Shown here in pieces: positions 11,557-22,793 of a stretch of 64,000 nucleotides of DNA (position 1 is its first letter; the number at the start of each line of letters is the position of its first letter). The notes beneath the pieces are model-generated. The model was not told the origin of the DNA, did no database searches, and worked only from the letters and a program-made list of their open reading frames with translations. The stretch lies in the NCBI GenBank assembly GCA_019009955.1, contig CM032232.1:55764001-55828000 (forward strand). The letters run 5' to 3'. The position numbers and the translations under genes are program-made. This DNA is from Riptortus pedestris (taxonomy: Eukaryota; Arthropoda; Insecta; Hemiptera; Alydidae).

Positions 11557-12073
11557 CAGACTTCTGTATGTTTGTGGGAAAACTGATTTCTTTTCGTTTG
11601 TCTTAATCAGAGCGGGCCTCTATTTGCGATAATGTTAGGCGTTGAAGTTATGAAATTGTTTAACTTCATAATTGATAATTAGGCATTAGTGCTCTTAAAA
11701 GGCTTTTTGATTTTTTTTTTAATATACTTTTTTATTTATTTTTAAGACGAAAAAAAATTCTAGCATTTTACATCTTAATGAATGTTAATGGTTTCGTGAG
11801 ATGCTATTTTTCTACTTGTTTCAAAAGAACTTATGAGTCAATGTAATAAGTAGATTGGCCGAAGATGTGGAGACGGAGAAGGTCTTTAGACCTTCCTATT
11901 GATTTCTAGTGTGTGCGGCAAGAGGTTTGAGAATTAAAGACCACCTTCTGCCTGCGTGAAAAATACTGCACGCACCACGGTACATTTGCCATATATACAA
12001 TTGTGAAAACTTTGGGGAGGGGGGGGGTCGCTTAAACTGCAGAACCAATAGCAAGAAAGGGCACGGAACAAAT

Positions 12074-12235
12074 TTAAAGGTGCCTCATGTGGTAATACTT
12101 TGCAAAATCAAGATAACCTTCGATAAGTACACAGTTGGGTCCATGTCCACCGTGGGAATGCAGGCAGAGAGTAAACTGTAAAGCACGTTGTCGTGTTCAC
12201 GGCGATCCTTGTGTAACCGAGTCACAGTGATGCTA
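12074..12235 (-). pseudogene. possible Tc1/mariner-like transposase remnant
   Basis: The reverse strand gives GHGPNCVLIEGYLDFAKYY. This resembles the Tc1-family core where a G-x-GP motif is followed by an IxGT-LD-x-x-x-Y stretch between the second and third catalytic acidic residues. A stop lies just N-terminal at 12197-12199; a second frame upstream reads VTRLHKDRREHDN. The usual GGGSVMVWG motif is absent, so a deletion or frameshift is assumed. No catalytic triad can be shown. Family assignment is inference from about 25 residues. Confidence 0.35.
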
Positions 12236-12344
12236 CCCTAACGGTGATTGTCCTCTGAGCACTCTACTTGAAATGTCGTGTATGTCCAGCTATTTCGCCA
12301 ATTTAGACATCACCTGGTAATTATGTGTTGCGTCGAAATGTTTA

Positions 12345-12465
12345 CTTAACAGGCTGAAATCAGCCTTGGTGAGAACGGGGAATTATTAAAAATTCGAAAT
12401 ACCTAGGTTACTATATGAGTTGGATCCAAAAAGTCAATATTCTACAATTATTGCTAAACACGTTT
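12345..12465 (-). mobile_element. rep-B core fragment
   Basis: Reverse-strand rep-B middle: 'ggctgaaatcagcc', 'aaaattcgaaatacctaggt' and 'tatgagttggatccaaaaag'. It ends just before SINE-A. Confidence 0.4.
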
Positions 12466-12488
12466 TTTTTTCTTATCTGGAATGGGGG

Positions 12489-13130
12489 ATCTGGTCAGCG
12501 ATGTAGGTTAAGGCGTTGATCTTAATCTCACACGTTAAACCTAGAGTGGCGAGTTCGATTCTCGCTTGAGCAATAGGAATTTATTTAGCGACCAAATCAT
12601 TAAATATATATATACTAATTTATAATTATTTGATTTTAGTTTAGTTTTTATCCATTGAAATTATATAATTGTTTACGTAATTTTATTAGTCTTTACAGTT
12701 TTTGTTTTTGAACTTAATGTTTTGTTTTTATTTATTTATTTTATTTGTTATTTTGTGTTTATTGTTGTTTTTCGTTGTTTGGTTATTTGATTTCGTTCTA
12801 TTATTTAGTTGAGTTTTATTTAGTTGTGTTTCGTTATATTGTTGCGTTCTGTTATTTAGTCGAGTTTTGTTATTTGTTTGCGTTCTTATTTTGTATTATT
12901 TAATTTTTTCTTGTTTCTATTTTCATTTTGTATTTTGTTTATATAAATTGTTTTTGTTGTTTTTTATGAGCAATATCGCCTCGCTGCGAACGCTCCGAAA
13001 TAAAAAATAAAATAAATAAATAAATCATTAAATAAAATTCATACTCCCACCCTGGCTACAGAAGGGTGGGAACTTGTAGATAACCCGCCCCTTTGACCCA
13101 TAGTAGCATAAAATGAACGTAAATAAATAG
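12489..13130 (+). mobile_element. SINE-A copy interrupted by a 415-bp retroposed insert
   Basis: Head and B-box ('gagttcgattctcgcttgag') occupy 12489-12606; the body ('cccaccctggctacagaagg', 'gtagataacccgcccc') resumes at 13035 and runs to about 13130. The break is exactly at AAATCATTAAATA, present on both sides of the insert. Confidence 0.8.
12607..13021 (+). mobile_element. unidentified T-rich retroposon with A-rich tail, inside SINE-A
   Basis: Flanked by a perfect 13-bp duplication AAATCATTAAATA (12594-12606 and 13022-13034). The 3' end is AAATAAAAAATAAAATAAAT, a retroposition-style tail. The plus strand is very T-rich with recurring GTTATTTAGTTGAG-like phrases; GCGTTCT recurs about 51 and 36 bp apart (12794, 12845, 12881). 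The last unique piece is 'cgcctcgctgcgaacgctcc'. No coding or tRNA-like promoter seen. It could be the 3' UTR of a LINE or a retroposed cellular RNA. Confidence 0.7.
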
Positions 13131-13503
13131 CAAACAATTATCTCGAATTTTCTAGAGAAAAATAAATAAGTGGCGATAGTTCTCGTTTTTTTTCAGCTAT
13201 TGACTTCCTGCCAATTCTCCTTCTACGAAGATTGAATTGAGGTCTAATTTCGATGATATTAACTTCTTATAATTTCATTAACGAAAACACTATCTTGGAA
13301 CACTCATAATATACTTTTGTTTGTGAATTTGCTTGAAAACTACTCCAGAAAGTATCATAGTATGAAGAATTAATTCTTTGCGCTAGGACTTTTGGTCCAA
13401 AATCTTGCTAATGTGAACTAAAAAAACAGTCATGACTCTCTTCATCTTGAAATAAAGCAGTGGACAATTAATATGCATTATTCACCAAACAAATTGTATA
13501 TTA

Positions 13504-13705
13504 AGGGCTCAAGGCCGTGTGAGACTTCAACCATGTTTGTTGACTTGGAGCCGTGGCTTCGATTCTGCACTGGGTAGCAGGAATTTATTCAGCGGCTAAC
13601 TCATTAAAAAAAATCGATAGTCTCACCCTGATTAGAAAAGGTTGGTAACCTACAGATAATCCGTCTCAATTAGCCTTAGTAGCGTAAATAGCAAATGACA
13701 AATTG
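13504..13705 (+). mobile_element. SINE-A, diverged copy
   Basis: Head 'gggctcaaggccgtgtgag' and B-box-like 'ggcttcgattctgcactg', body 'gattagaaaaggttggtaac', 'cagataatccgtctcaat' and 'tagccttagtagcgtaaata'. The A-box is eroded. Confidence 0.7.
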
Positions 13706-14991
13706 TGTATTAAAAAAACAATAACTAAGCTAGTGCATTGGCGTTAATGACCGCCAACAACTACACCCAAAAATGCTTGTAATAAGAGTGAGGCCCAATA
13801 GAAGTCTGAAATAAAATTTAACAAAAGATATTTATTCATCAAGAAAATTGCAAGCATTAAAATGAAAACAAAACAATAATAATACAGACAGGTATTACAT
13901 GCAAAATATGACGTTTATGCCAACGAACACCGTCCCATCTCAATCCTAAAAGAACATAATGCAATAACCCACATGATTCTCAACATCCCACATATTTTAT
14001 CTGCCGGTCCCACACAAATCAAACCAAGAAAAGGAAGTCTGTTTCGCCCCAAAAGTAAAACATTCTCTCTACTTGGTTGAATAGAACTTCCTCTAAAGCC
14101 TTTAACTCATACTGAACTTATTCACATCATGTGACTAAAATACTCCTGTCTTTACTAATACTCTGTTTCTTTTATAAGCTCATACAGTACATCATCCTTT
14201 TTCCGGAATATGGCTTGTACCAATTACAGGGTTTTCTTTGGGGGTTCTACTGCCAGTAGTCTAAAATTCCTTAAAAATGTAACTACTGTAAAAGTAAAAA
14301 AAAAAAGAAAAGAGAATTTAATAAATTAATATAACTAATTATGAAACACAAGAAATATTATACTTTTGATGATTAAGCGTGATATTTTAAGAACTAAAAG
14401 CACATTAAACATTGTTATTATTCTGACATTGATAATATATTATGCATAATAATTTTTAAGAATGGGAAGTATTTTTATAGAAATATCATTCGGTTCATTT
14501 CCAATTTCATCTATGTGAAATTAGGAGATATTGGATTTAATGTCTTAAAGAACGTTATAGGTGTTGAACAGTACTTTCTTCCTTCTTCAGAATTTCGTGT
14601 AGAGAAAATCCCAGACTATACATTCTTCTAATCTTGTTGTAGAAAGCCAATGCACACACATAGTTAATTTTAAGTCATAATTCGACAGGTTCTTTTTAAT
14701 TTTTAGAAGATATGTATGTGCGAATGGCGTGTGTTGAATTCTTACATGAGTCAGTATGACATCTTTGCGGCGGTTTCTTCTAGATGATGCTTTCCATTTC
14801 CCGACATTCGGTTTAAATTTTACTAAATTACGATTTGACGATAACCATATCGTGTTCCACTCTTGGTTCAGTATTCTTTGAACTGAAATTGCATAAATTA
14901 TTATCTTGTTCTAATTGTAAGTAGTATCCGTTGATTCAGACTTTCTTAAGTTATTACAATGATGCTAAAAATCGAATCATTTTGTAATATA
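13706..14991. other. AT-rich unique stretch, nothing recognised
   Basis: No repeat relation to the rest of the window and no open frame above 60 codons. Confidence 0.4.
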
Positions 14992-15188
14992 TACTGCTCA
15001 AAAAAGAATAGGGATATTGGCTGTTTTGTGGTATTTATGGGGCCTAGCATTTTTGTTTTGTTTTTTAATTATAAATATCATTAATATATATTAGAAATTA
15101 TTGTCTTTTTTCCACCATAAAAAAGTAATTTAATTGAGGTCGATTTAATTAAAATTAATAGGATAATATCCATATTCTTTTTTGAGCA

Positions 15189-15191
<3 letters not shown>
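14992..15191 (+). mobile_element. MITE-M, Tc1/mariner-like, 200 bp
   Basis: Ends are TACTGCTCAAAAAAGAATAG and its reverse complement with one or two mismatches over 27 bp, bordered by TA. It is the same element as 4359-4522 in the opposite orientation and about 36 bp longer; both contain 'aggccccata' near one end and an AATTAAATCGACC block near the other. Confidence 0.85.

Positions 15192-15249
<58 letters not shown>
15192..15249. repeat. (TA)n microsatellite at the MITE edge
   Basis: TA run of about 29 units starting at the TA target of the MITE. Confidence 0.95.
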
Positions 15250-15251
<2 letters not shown>

Positions 15252-16187
15252 AACTGAATTGATGTAATAAAAACAATTTAAAATGCAATTAAAATATAAT
15301 AACAGTTATAAAAAACGTAATTTATTATTCATTATTTGCACACATCCTTTATTTTTCATTAGTAGCAGTTAGTGGCTGAATATATATTAAAATGTATATT
15401 TAAATATGAATGTTAACATTTATATAGTTTATAATTATTATATTAATATACAATTATTTATTGTTGCAGGTATGTTGTGTGCTACATATTATGGTAAATC
15501 TCTGAGGTACTTACTTCTGGTACGTATGGGTAATGCAAAATAATAAACCAATTTTTAAAATTAGTGGTAAAAACTGAACGAGATTGGTAATAAATTCACA
15601 AATTATTTATAACGATTCTTTTTTTAAAAATTTAAAGAAATTATGCAAAACGTAAATATAGGTTATTATTATTTCCTAACTTTAAATTAGACTAAGAAGT
15701 TCATTCAATAAATAATTCTTGAAAGAAGCCTTTCTCTTTCATCGGCGAATTACACCCCCTCCTTCGCCACTGAATATCATTTCAGATCTGTTGAACTTAT
15801 GCCCTTTGAATATATTTTGAATATCTAAAACGTTTCGTGACTGCTCGTTGGTCGTAAAATACGTCTTGCATTAGCAACCTCTCAGCCACGTGAAGAACTC
15901 ATTTCATTGACAGTAAGACTAGGTCATCCTCTATTCTGTAGATAGCGGAGCTCGTCACGAGAGGAAGTTAAGAAATTTAACAATTATGATAATATCTTAT
16001 CGTGTGTATATAGAATTTCACCAGATGTAAATTAACTCTCACTTATCTTTAAGTTAATAAGGATTAATAAGAGACCATTTTGCAATTAATATTTTTATTG
16101 TAAAGTAATCAGCTGTCTGCTCCAGCGGTCTAATTATTCTCTGATTCACGAATTTCCGAGGTACTCCGTCTATCTTCGACCATCGAG
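15250..16187. other. AT-rich unique stretch
   Basis: Nothing recognised. The part around 15840-15960 is less AT-rich but has no open frame or shared repeat. Confidence 0.4.
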
Positions 16188-16397
16188 AAGAAGGTTTACT
16201 GAAGGCTGAGAACCAAAAAAAAAGTGTAAATATCTCGGTTCATAATCAAAATAAGCATATAAAGAAATTTTTAGTAAATCACATTTTCAATAAGATTGGT
16301 TCTGTACAACTTTTCAAACTGTCTTATAATAACGGAGATATTTTGAATTTACAAAATTACCCTTCTAAACTAATATTGCGACCGCTAGAGGAGTAAG

Positions 16398-16452
<55 letters not shown>

Positions 16453-16560
16453 GTTATCTTCTACATAGGACTGAAGGACATTTGAGGAAAATTTTCAAAT
16501 CGCCTCATGAGACAACCTCAACAGCTGATTTTTATTTTGGCAAAATCTGCTACAAGAGGT
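16188..16560 (+). mobile_element. rep-B copy with central (TA)n
   Basis: Begins 'aaggtttactgaaggctgag', continues with 'aataagattggttctgtaca', 'ataacggagatattttgaat' and 'gcgaccgctagaggagtaa', then (TA)n at 16402-16447. It ends with 'gacaacctcaacagctgatt' and 'ggcaaaatctgct'. The 3' palindrome is eroded. The 5' terminal block is missing. Confidence 0.75.
16402..16447. repeat. (TA)n microsatellite inside rep-B
   Basis: About 22 units at the fixed internal microsatellite site of rep-B. Confidence 0.95.
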
Positions 16561-16927
16561 GAGAAGTAGGATATATAGCAACAACCACTCTTTCCTCCAG
16601 GAAAACCGAAAACACCAATAGAAAAATACAGAGGTTATGACTTTCCCTTATATTAGAACAAAACAAAAAAAAAGAAGAAAATTGAAACCTATATCCCGGA
16701 ACGGCAAAAGAAATGGCGATTGAATATCCAGTCAGCTGAGGGGTAGGTTTGCCCGCGAGCCTTAATCAGCTGAGACGCTTCGTGTGATAATTGCGGGAAA
16801 ATTGAAAAGGCGGCAAGTTCGGGGTTGAAGAGAAAATTGTAGTTTTTAAATACACATTAATGTATTGTGAAAGTCATTTTTATATGAATAGTGATGTCAT
16901 AATGACAATCTCAAAAGCTGATTAAAT

Positions 16928-17062
16928 ATAATTTTTTTTTTATTATTTATTAACGTCCTCATTTTGCTTCTATGGCTAGTTGGGACGGTTTATCTTCAGG
17001 TTATCGCTCTTTTCTAGCTAAGGTGGGGGTAAGGATTTTATTTAATGAGCTGATTATATAAG
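16928..17062 (-). mobile_element. SINE-A 3' part
   Basis: Reverse-strand 'attattaacgtcc', 'ggctagttgggacgg', 'ctagctaaggtggggg' and 'gattttatttaatga'. The tRNA-like head is absent. Confidence 0.7.
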
Positions 17063-17064
17063 TA

Positions 17065-17330
17065 AATAATCGACGGACATTTCCAAAGCCCATGGATCCT
17101 CATACCACTCTGACGGTCACAATTCTAATTTTATCTTTACCAGACTCATATTAAGTGTTTCACGTAAGAACGAAAGATTAAGTTCGTTAATGGCTTAAAT
17201 TTGAATTTTTTTTAGGGGGGGGTTGGGATTCGAATTATTTTAGATTATATTATGAGTCTAAAAAAAGTGATATAACCACTCTTATTGCACTTTTAATTCC
17301 CTAGAATTGTTGTCTTGTTTATCTCTAATA
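17065..17330 (-). mobile_element. rep-B copy (3' part to core)
   Basis: Recognised by 'cggacatttccaaagcccat', 'ggtcacaattctaatttta', 'gttcgttaatggcttaaatt' and 'aaccactcttattgcacttt' in reverse rep-B order. A G tract (17214-17222) replaces the purine-rich core. Confidence 0.5.
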
Positions 17331-17964
17331 CTAACTCAGGTATTATAATTAATTATTTTTTTCTGTTTCGTGACCCACACTAGCAATTTCATATTTGCTA
17401 TATGTCAATATATCTAGAAGTGTCGCATTTAAAGCCTAAATACAACGTGTTGTTCTTCGGAACAAAACAAATTAAAAATCTTTATCTCCGACAGAGCTTC
17501 AGTCCACCAGATGCTTTGATACAGATTACACTTCTCTGACCACAGCTTGGTCAGTGAAAGAGCACATTGTATTTAGGAGACAAGGCTTTTTATTGATACT
17601 GATTATCACTGTAATTATATTGATATCATAGTAATTAAATTGGTAGATTTTATAAAATGTATAACTACTTTATACTGAATATATTATATAAGTGTAAGTG
17701 TTATTTAATAATATGTGAAGTAATTAGGTGACATAATATAAGAGCATTTTTTATGAACAACCAAAGAAATGTTTGACTTATTCTCTTATTTAGTGAATTA
17801 TTTTCATTTAGGAATCACCATATAATGTTGTGAGATAAATGCAAATACCTTGTGTGATGACATCATTAAAGATTTTATGTCCTTAAGTCGAAAATGTTTA
17901 TTTGATCTATACCATACTCGCCATTTACCATCTTTATTCAATACTAATAATCATATTATTTAAT

Positions 17965-18205
17965 AGCTGAATTCAGATAAGGGGGTTAGAGAGAGGGGAG
18001 CGATATATCCCTTATTATTAGTCACCAAAAAATGTTATAAAGCCAATCTTGTTGAACTATGATAGCTCAAATACTTTCTTGGCTTCAATCTTCATTAAAC
18101 TCCTACTTCTACTTAGAAATATAGAATATATTGAGAGATGAGGTCAATAGTGTTTCATACCCGGATCAGGGAAATCTGCTTAATTTACGCAGCCCCTATA
18201 CGACG
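17965..18205 (-). mobile_element. rep-B copy (core to 5' end)
   Basis: Order: 'gctgaattcagataaggggg', 'aagccaatcttgttgaacta', 'ggcttcaatcttcattaaac', 'tcctacttctactt', then the terminus GGGAAATCTGCTTAATTTACGCAGCCCC. The last block carries the subterminal repeat and one arm of the CGCAG hairpin. Confidence 0.65.
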
Positions 18206-18209
18206 AGCG

Positions 18210-18660
18210 TATGTTATCATTTAATGCAAATAAGTATATTTCATTATCTCTCCATGATTTCTGAATGATTCCAAACCGGATATAATTGTTTAATTGAATG
18301 TTGCCTGGCCATTCTATTCTCCCTTCGGGGATCTGGTTGATGGAAGTCGTGACCGGTAAGCTTGTCCAGGGATTTGTACTCTCTATGTACTTCACGTTTC
18401 GGAGTCCAGCTTCAACGTGCAATTTGAATAATCGCGAAGACTACTTCCAAGGGGGTCTCTTCAGTACTGACTCACTCCCCGCTCGTGAAACTGTAAACTT
18501 AACTGCAGTCAAACACGCAGCGTTAATCATATATATGAGTATTTCTCTTGCATGCACCGTAACGACTTGTGTGCATAGAAATAGAGTCTTGTGCAGAAAA
18601 TAGGAAACTAGCATGCATGTGTTCTCAAAGGTCTTTCGCCCACTTTTAGAATGCAAATTT
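18210..18660. other. unique CpG-retaining block, possible regulatory or coding
   Basis: Clearly richer in G+C and CpG than its flanks (about 18290-18600). Open frames of 70-100 codons overlap on both strands, none with a recognisable motif, so composition rather than selection on one frame seems to drive them. Contains the octamer ATGCAAAT at about 18223. It could be a conserved non-coding element or an unrecognised exon. Confidence 0.25.
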
Positions 18661-19194
18661 AAAATAAACAGAAGTCTCGTGTAAGCGTACTGACGGATCG
18701 TTTCCTTTCCATTATCTTGTCAAGAGCAAACTGAACAGTTTTCATGCAATCACATTATCAATGAATGTGACACTTGAATATAAGGTAACTATTTAGGCAT
18801 TCAAGCTTGTAATTGCAGACCTAAACCAAAATTTTGAGAAAAATAATAATATAAGTTATTTATTACACACACAGTTAACGAAGGTGGGTTGAAGGTCAAG
18901 AGAGAAATCGTGACTTATTGTCCTGCCACAAAGACCAACAGAAATCCACCCCAACCTGTTGATTTCTATTATTGTGATTATCTATTAGTGAACGAAAGTT
19001 CGAATGGGGTTACAATGAACAACATGATTTTGGGCGTTGCTCATCTTGTAGTTGTTTGTAGCATTAGGACACGAAACGTTCCCCGCGAGTTATCCAAACA
19101 GTCACAAAATGGTCACAAAGTATTTATTGATCGAGGCGAAACTTTGAGCTTATTTTTTTCCAACTTGGAAAGGAAGTGACGTGATTCACTTGGT

Positions 19195-19345
19195 TTTAGT
19201 AGTTTTCTCTAAAGGAAAATCGGCAATTGAGTTTGTATTTATGAAGTGATTTAATACCTTCAAATGACCATCGCTTCTACCCAAGAGATGACGAAACTGA
19301 GTTCGTTCAAATATATATGATATTTACAGGCTACACCTGGTAATT
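19195..19345 (-). mobile_element. rep-B 3'-end fragment
   Basis: Reverse order of 'ctaaaggaaaatcggcaatt', 'gagtttgtatttatga', 'caaatgaccatcgcttctac' and 'agatgacgaaactgagttcg', then a short ATATATA where the microsatellite lies. Confidence 0.6.
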
Positions 19346-19489
19346 GATCTCGTTAACAGATAAACCTTTTCATGGGACCGAACAAGTTAAAAAGAGGGAC
19401 ACAAGACGTGTAGTGGTTTCCCAATGCCTTCTGTCTCAGACTATACATCAATAAAGTCATCATTAGTAAAATTCCATTCAAACCAGTAA

Positions 19490-19650
19490 AGAAATTAGCG
19501 GAGAAAATTCGATTCAAGGCTAGGGTTGTTAGACAGTCATCCCTCGGTAGCCTGTAGCCTGTATAAGCTGACTAATGAAAGACTATTAGCCAGTATCAGT
19601 ATGCAGACTACAACTTTAATCTAACCTCCAGTCTTGCCACTCTGACCTGT
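19490..19650 (+). repeat. rep-D, unknown repeat, copy 1 of 2
   Basis: Shares 'ttagcggagaaaattcgatt', 'gttgttagacagtcatccct' and 'aacctccagtcttgccactc' with 21650-21790. No class assigned. Confidence 0.5.
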
Positions 19651-20019
19651 TGAAAGTAAGAATATATATATATTCAGGTATTAAAGTGTTTTATGTAAAA
19701 AATGTTTATTTATTTAGATGCATCGCAATTTGAGCGATTCAAACTGTCTAAAAAACAATGCTCGCCTAATTACATCATTTATAACCTTAAACTTTTTTAG
19801 TGCGATTGGTGTAGTGCAGTCTCTACATAGAACTATTCTGTACTACCTGAGAAAAAACCCACAGCCGGATGCAGAGTTTATTTTTCTATTTATTAAATAT
19901 AAAATGATTTAATTACGAAAGATTCTGACTTAAATGCTAAATATTCGTCCTGTTAATTCAGCGAATAATGCTTTGGAAAAAATCAATTTCTAGTTAAAAG
20001 ACCCTGTCATCCCAATAAT

Positions 20020-20400
20020 AGGCTTGGCTGAACAAGACACGACATTTAATTGAATCACCGATCACGAATTGAACCGCAGACCATTATTTCCAAATAAATC
20101 GGGCCACGGCGGTATTTAAGGTAATGAAATACGATTTAGGGGAGTATTCAGAGCAGCGAGATTCGCAGCTGGCGATAAAGCCAGACGAATTTTGTTATTC
20201 GTGTTTAGACGCGTTTCACAACGGCCCATTCAAGTTTCTTAACGAATTTAAAACATCACGTTCGACGCGGCGGTGTCACAACCCCTCAATGCATACGATG
20301 CCCGTAAAGAAGGTGTTTACATTCTCTTTTTATTTTTTTTTTCATTTTTTTTTCATGTTCTACTCTCGTCCTCTCCTCCCCGTACGAGTTTGAAATTTGA
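20020..20400 (+). other. CpG-rich unique block with 89-codon open frame
   Basis: From about 20050 to 20310 the DNA is rich in CpG (for example GACGCGGCGGTGTC). An open frame runs 20124-20393, beginning MKYDLGEYSEQRDSQLAIKP and ending in a phenylalanine run encoded by the T-rich tract at 20320-20360, which looks non-coding. No family is recognised. GGTATTTAAGG lies just upstream. It could be an exon, a promoter-proximal block or a conserved element. Confidence 0.25.
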
Positions 20401-21116
20401 AGGGTTGATTGATTTTCCCGTGAGATTATTCATAGGAAATATGTACTAAATAACACCGAAACACCTGGAGGCTTAATGTATTCTCAGCCCGAAGCTGTGA
20501 AAGTACAATGTCACAAGTCTTGTTAACAGAGGCTCTCTCTCTCCCTTGCATCCTTATTGGTCTATGGTTCAAACATTACCATAATAATGATGACCTGTTG
20601 AAATTTATGCTCCTTTACTGATTCAGTATACCTACCCAGAGGCGCTACACTCAAATTAATAACTGACTTGAATAAAATAGTCATAAACTATTTTATTATC
20701 CGTTAAATCATCCTTGCATTATGGTAATTGATATTTTTTATCTACACAATTGATAGTCATAAGCTTCTTTTTAATAATACGTATAAAAGCCATATTATAA
20801 CCCTAGCAGTATAATTAATAAATTTACATGAATTATTTAAATGATTGTTATTTTCTTACCGTTCCGTTCAGAAAAAAGTATGTATTATTCTAGTATGATT
20901 GAGGGCATTTGTCAGATAAATCACCATGAGCTTATAATATAAAACGCATTAAACATAATTGCAAAGTTAAAATAAAAATATCAATGAGATTTAGGCTTGT
21001 AAATGTTATTCATTAACGTCAATCTACTAAGATTAATTGGGACGGTTATCAATAGGCTATAAAGATTTTTCGTCGAAATATAAATTCCTACAGTCCACGA
21101 GAGAATTGAGATATTA

Positions 21117-21364
21117 GGAGGTGTTCTATTTATTTATTTATTAACGTCCACTTTTTGCAACTTAGGCTAATCGGGACGGGTTATCTACAGATTACCACCC
21201 TTTTGTAGCCAGGGTGGGATTTTAGGACGTTATTTAATGAATTTCGTCACTAAATAATTTCCTTTGCCCAGGCGAGAATCGAACTCGCCACTCTAGGTTT
21301 ACCATGTGAGATAAAGTTCAACGCTTTAACTCGCATGGCTAACCTGAGCCCCGGAGGTGTTCTA
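21117..21364 (-). mobile_element. SINE-A, full-length with 12-bp TSD
   Basis: The element (21129-21352) is flanked by perfect GGAGGTGTTCTA repeats (21117-21128 and 21353-21364). Reverse strand: head GGGGCTCAGGTTAGCCATGC (A-box-like), anticodon-arm-like inverted pair, B-box CGAGTTCGATTCTCGCCTGG, then the body and a TAATAAATAAATAAAT-like 3' tail. tRNA-like promoter plus short A/T-rich tail plus TSD defines a LINE-mobilised SINE. The perfect TSD suggests a recent insertion. Confidence 0.9.
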
Positions 21365-21649
21365 ATGAATAATTATAACTTCAACAAATTCATAGTTGTT
21401 GTTGCCATATACATATATACAGAACACACGGTGTTTTGATGGGAACGAACGACGGCCACAAAGAGATTCAATAGCGACATGTTGCCTTCTGAAACCATAA
21501 AGGCATCAGGAGGGAAATTTTACTTGTTCTTGTAAGTTATTGAGGTTTTCCATGATATTTCGAAGATTTTCTAATCAGCTTCTTCTAGTGGTCATGTTGC
21601 TTTGTGCCTCGTGGCAGCTTCTTAGAGGTAAATCCTATTTCTGAAGAGA

Positions 21650-21790
21650 AAGTTATTAGAGAAAAAAATTCCACTCCAGACCAGAGTTGTTTGGCAGCCA
21701 TCCCTCCATAGCCTGCTTAAGTTGAAATGATTGACTTCAGCCAAAGTGACAATGAAGGCTGCGATATTAATTTACTTGCAGTCTTGCTCA
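21650..21790 (+). repeat. rep-D, copy 2 of 2
   Basis: Matches 19490-19650 through 'ttattagagaaaaaaattcc', 'gttgtttggcagccatccct' and 'cttgcagtcttgctcactc'. The minisatellite starts about 40 bp downstream, in a place where copy 1 has none. Confidence 0.5.
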
Positions 21791-21827
21791 CTCATTCATT
21801 TGTGAGTACTTCGAAAAGACAGAAAAA

Positions 21828-22545
21828 CTATTCCATCAAACTGTTCTATAGATACAATGAGCTATTCCATAATTCACTTCAACTCTTCTGTTGAACTGTT
21901 CTATAGATCAAATGAACTATTCAATAATTCACTCGAACTCTTCTGTTGAACTGTTCTAGAGATCAAATGAACTATTCAATAATTCGCCTGAACTCTTCTG
22001 TTGGACTGTTCTATAGATCAAATAAACTATTCAATAATTCATTTGAACTCTTCTGTTCGACTGTTCTATATATCAAATGAACTATTCAATAACTCGCTTG
22101 AACTCTTCTATTGAACTGTTCTATAGACCAAATGAACTCTTCAATAATTCGTTTGAACTCTTCTGTTGAACTGTTCTATAGATCAAATGAACTGTTCAAT
22201 AATTCGCATGAACTCTTCTGTTGAACTGTTCTATAGATCAAATGAACTATTCAATAATTCACTCGAACTCTTCTGTTGAACTGCTCTATAGATCAAATGA
22301 ACTATTCAATAATTCACTCGAACTCTTCTGTTGATTTTTCTATAGATCAAATGAACTATTCAATAATTCGCTTGAACTCTTCTGTTGAACTGTTCTATAG
22401 ATCAAATGACCTATTCAATAATTCACTCGAACTCTTCTGTTGATTTTTCTATAGATCAAATGAACTATTCAATAATTCGCTTGAACTCTTCTGTTGAACT
22501 GTTCTATTAACCAAATGACCTATTCAATAATTCGCTTGAACGTGA
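21828..22545. repeat. 55-bp minisatellite, about 13 units
   Basis: CTGTTCTAT recurs at 21841, 21896, 21951, 22006, 22061, 22116, 22171, 22226, 22281, (22335), 22390, (22444) and 22499, a strict 55-bp step with two 54-bp units (bracketed) that carry GTTGATTTTTC. The unit is built of GAACT-led sub-blocks of 13, 21 and 21 bp. Edge units are diverged. It has no coding capacity in any frame I could follow. Confidence 0.95.
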
Positions 22546-22614
22546 TTTTATAAATCACTTAAACTATTCTACCGGGCAATTTTATAAATCGCGTCAACTA
22601 TTGTTTCTGACTTA

Positions 22615-22741
22615 CAATAAAGGAGATACCCGTATATTGAATTTTAGAAAGTCCCCCTCCCACTAGTGCGATTGTAGCCGTCAACGAACCAGAACTTTGG
22701 TTTTACATACAACCTTTATATATCGTGTTTGCCAATGGCCA

Positions 22742-22793
<52 letters not shown>

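Noticed and set aside
17536..17554. Perfect 7-bp inverted repeat CTGACCA/TGGTCAG
   Set aside because: Too short to separate from chance in 64 kb.
18889..19179. Plus-strand frame of 96 codons
   Set aside because: Needs a non-ATG start, no motif, flanked by unremarkable DNA; not enough to call a gene.
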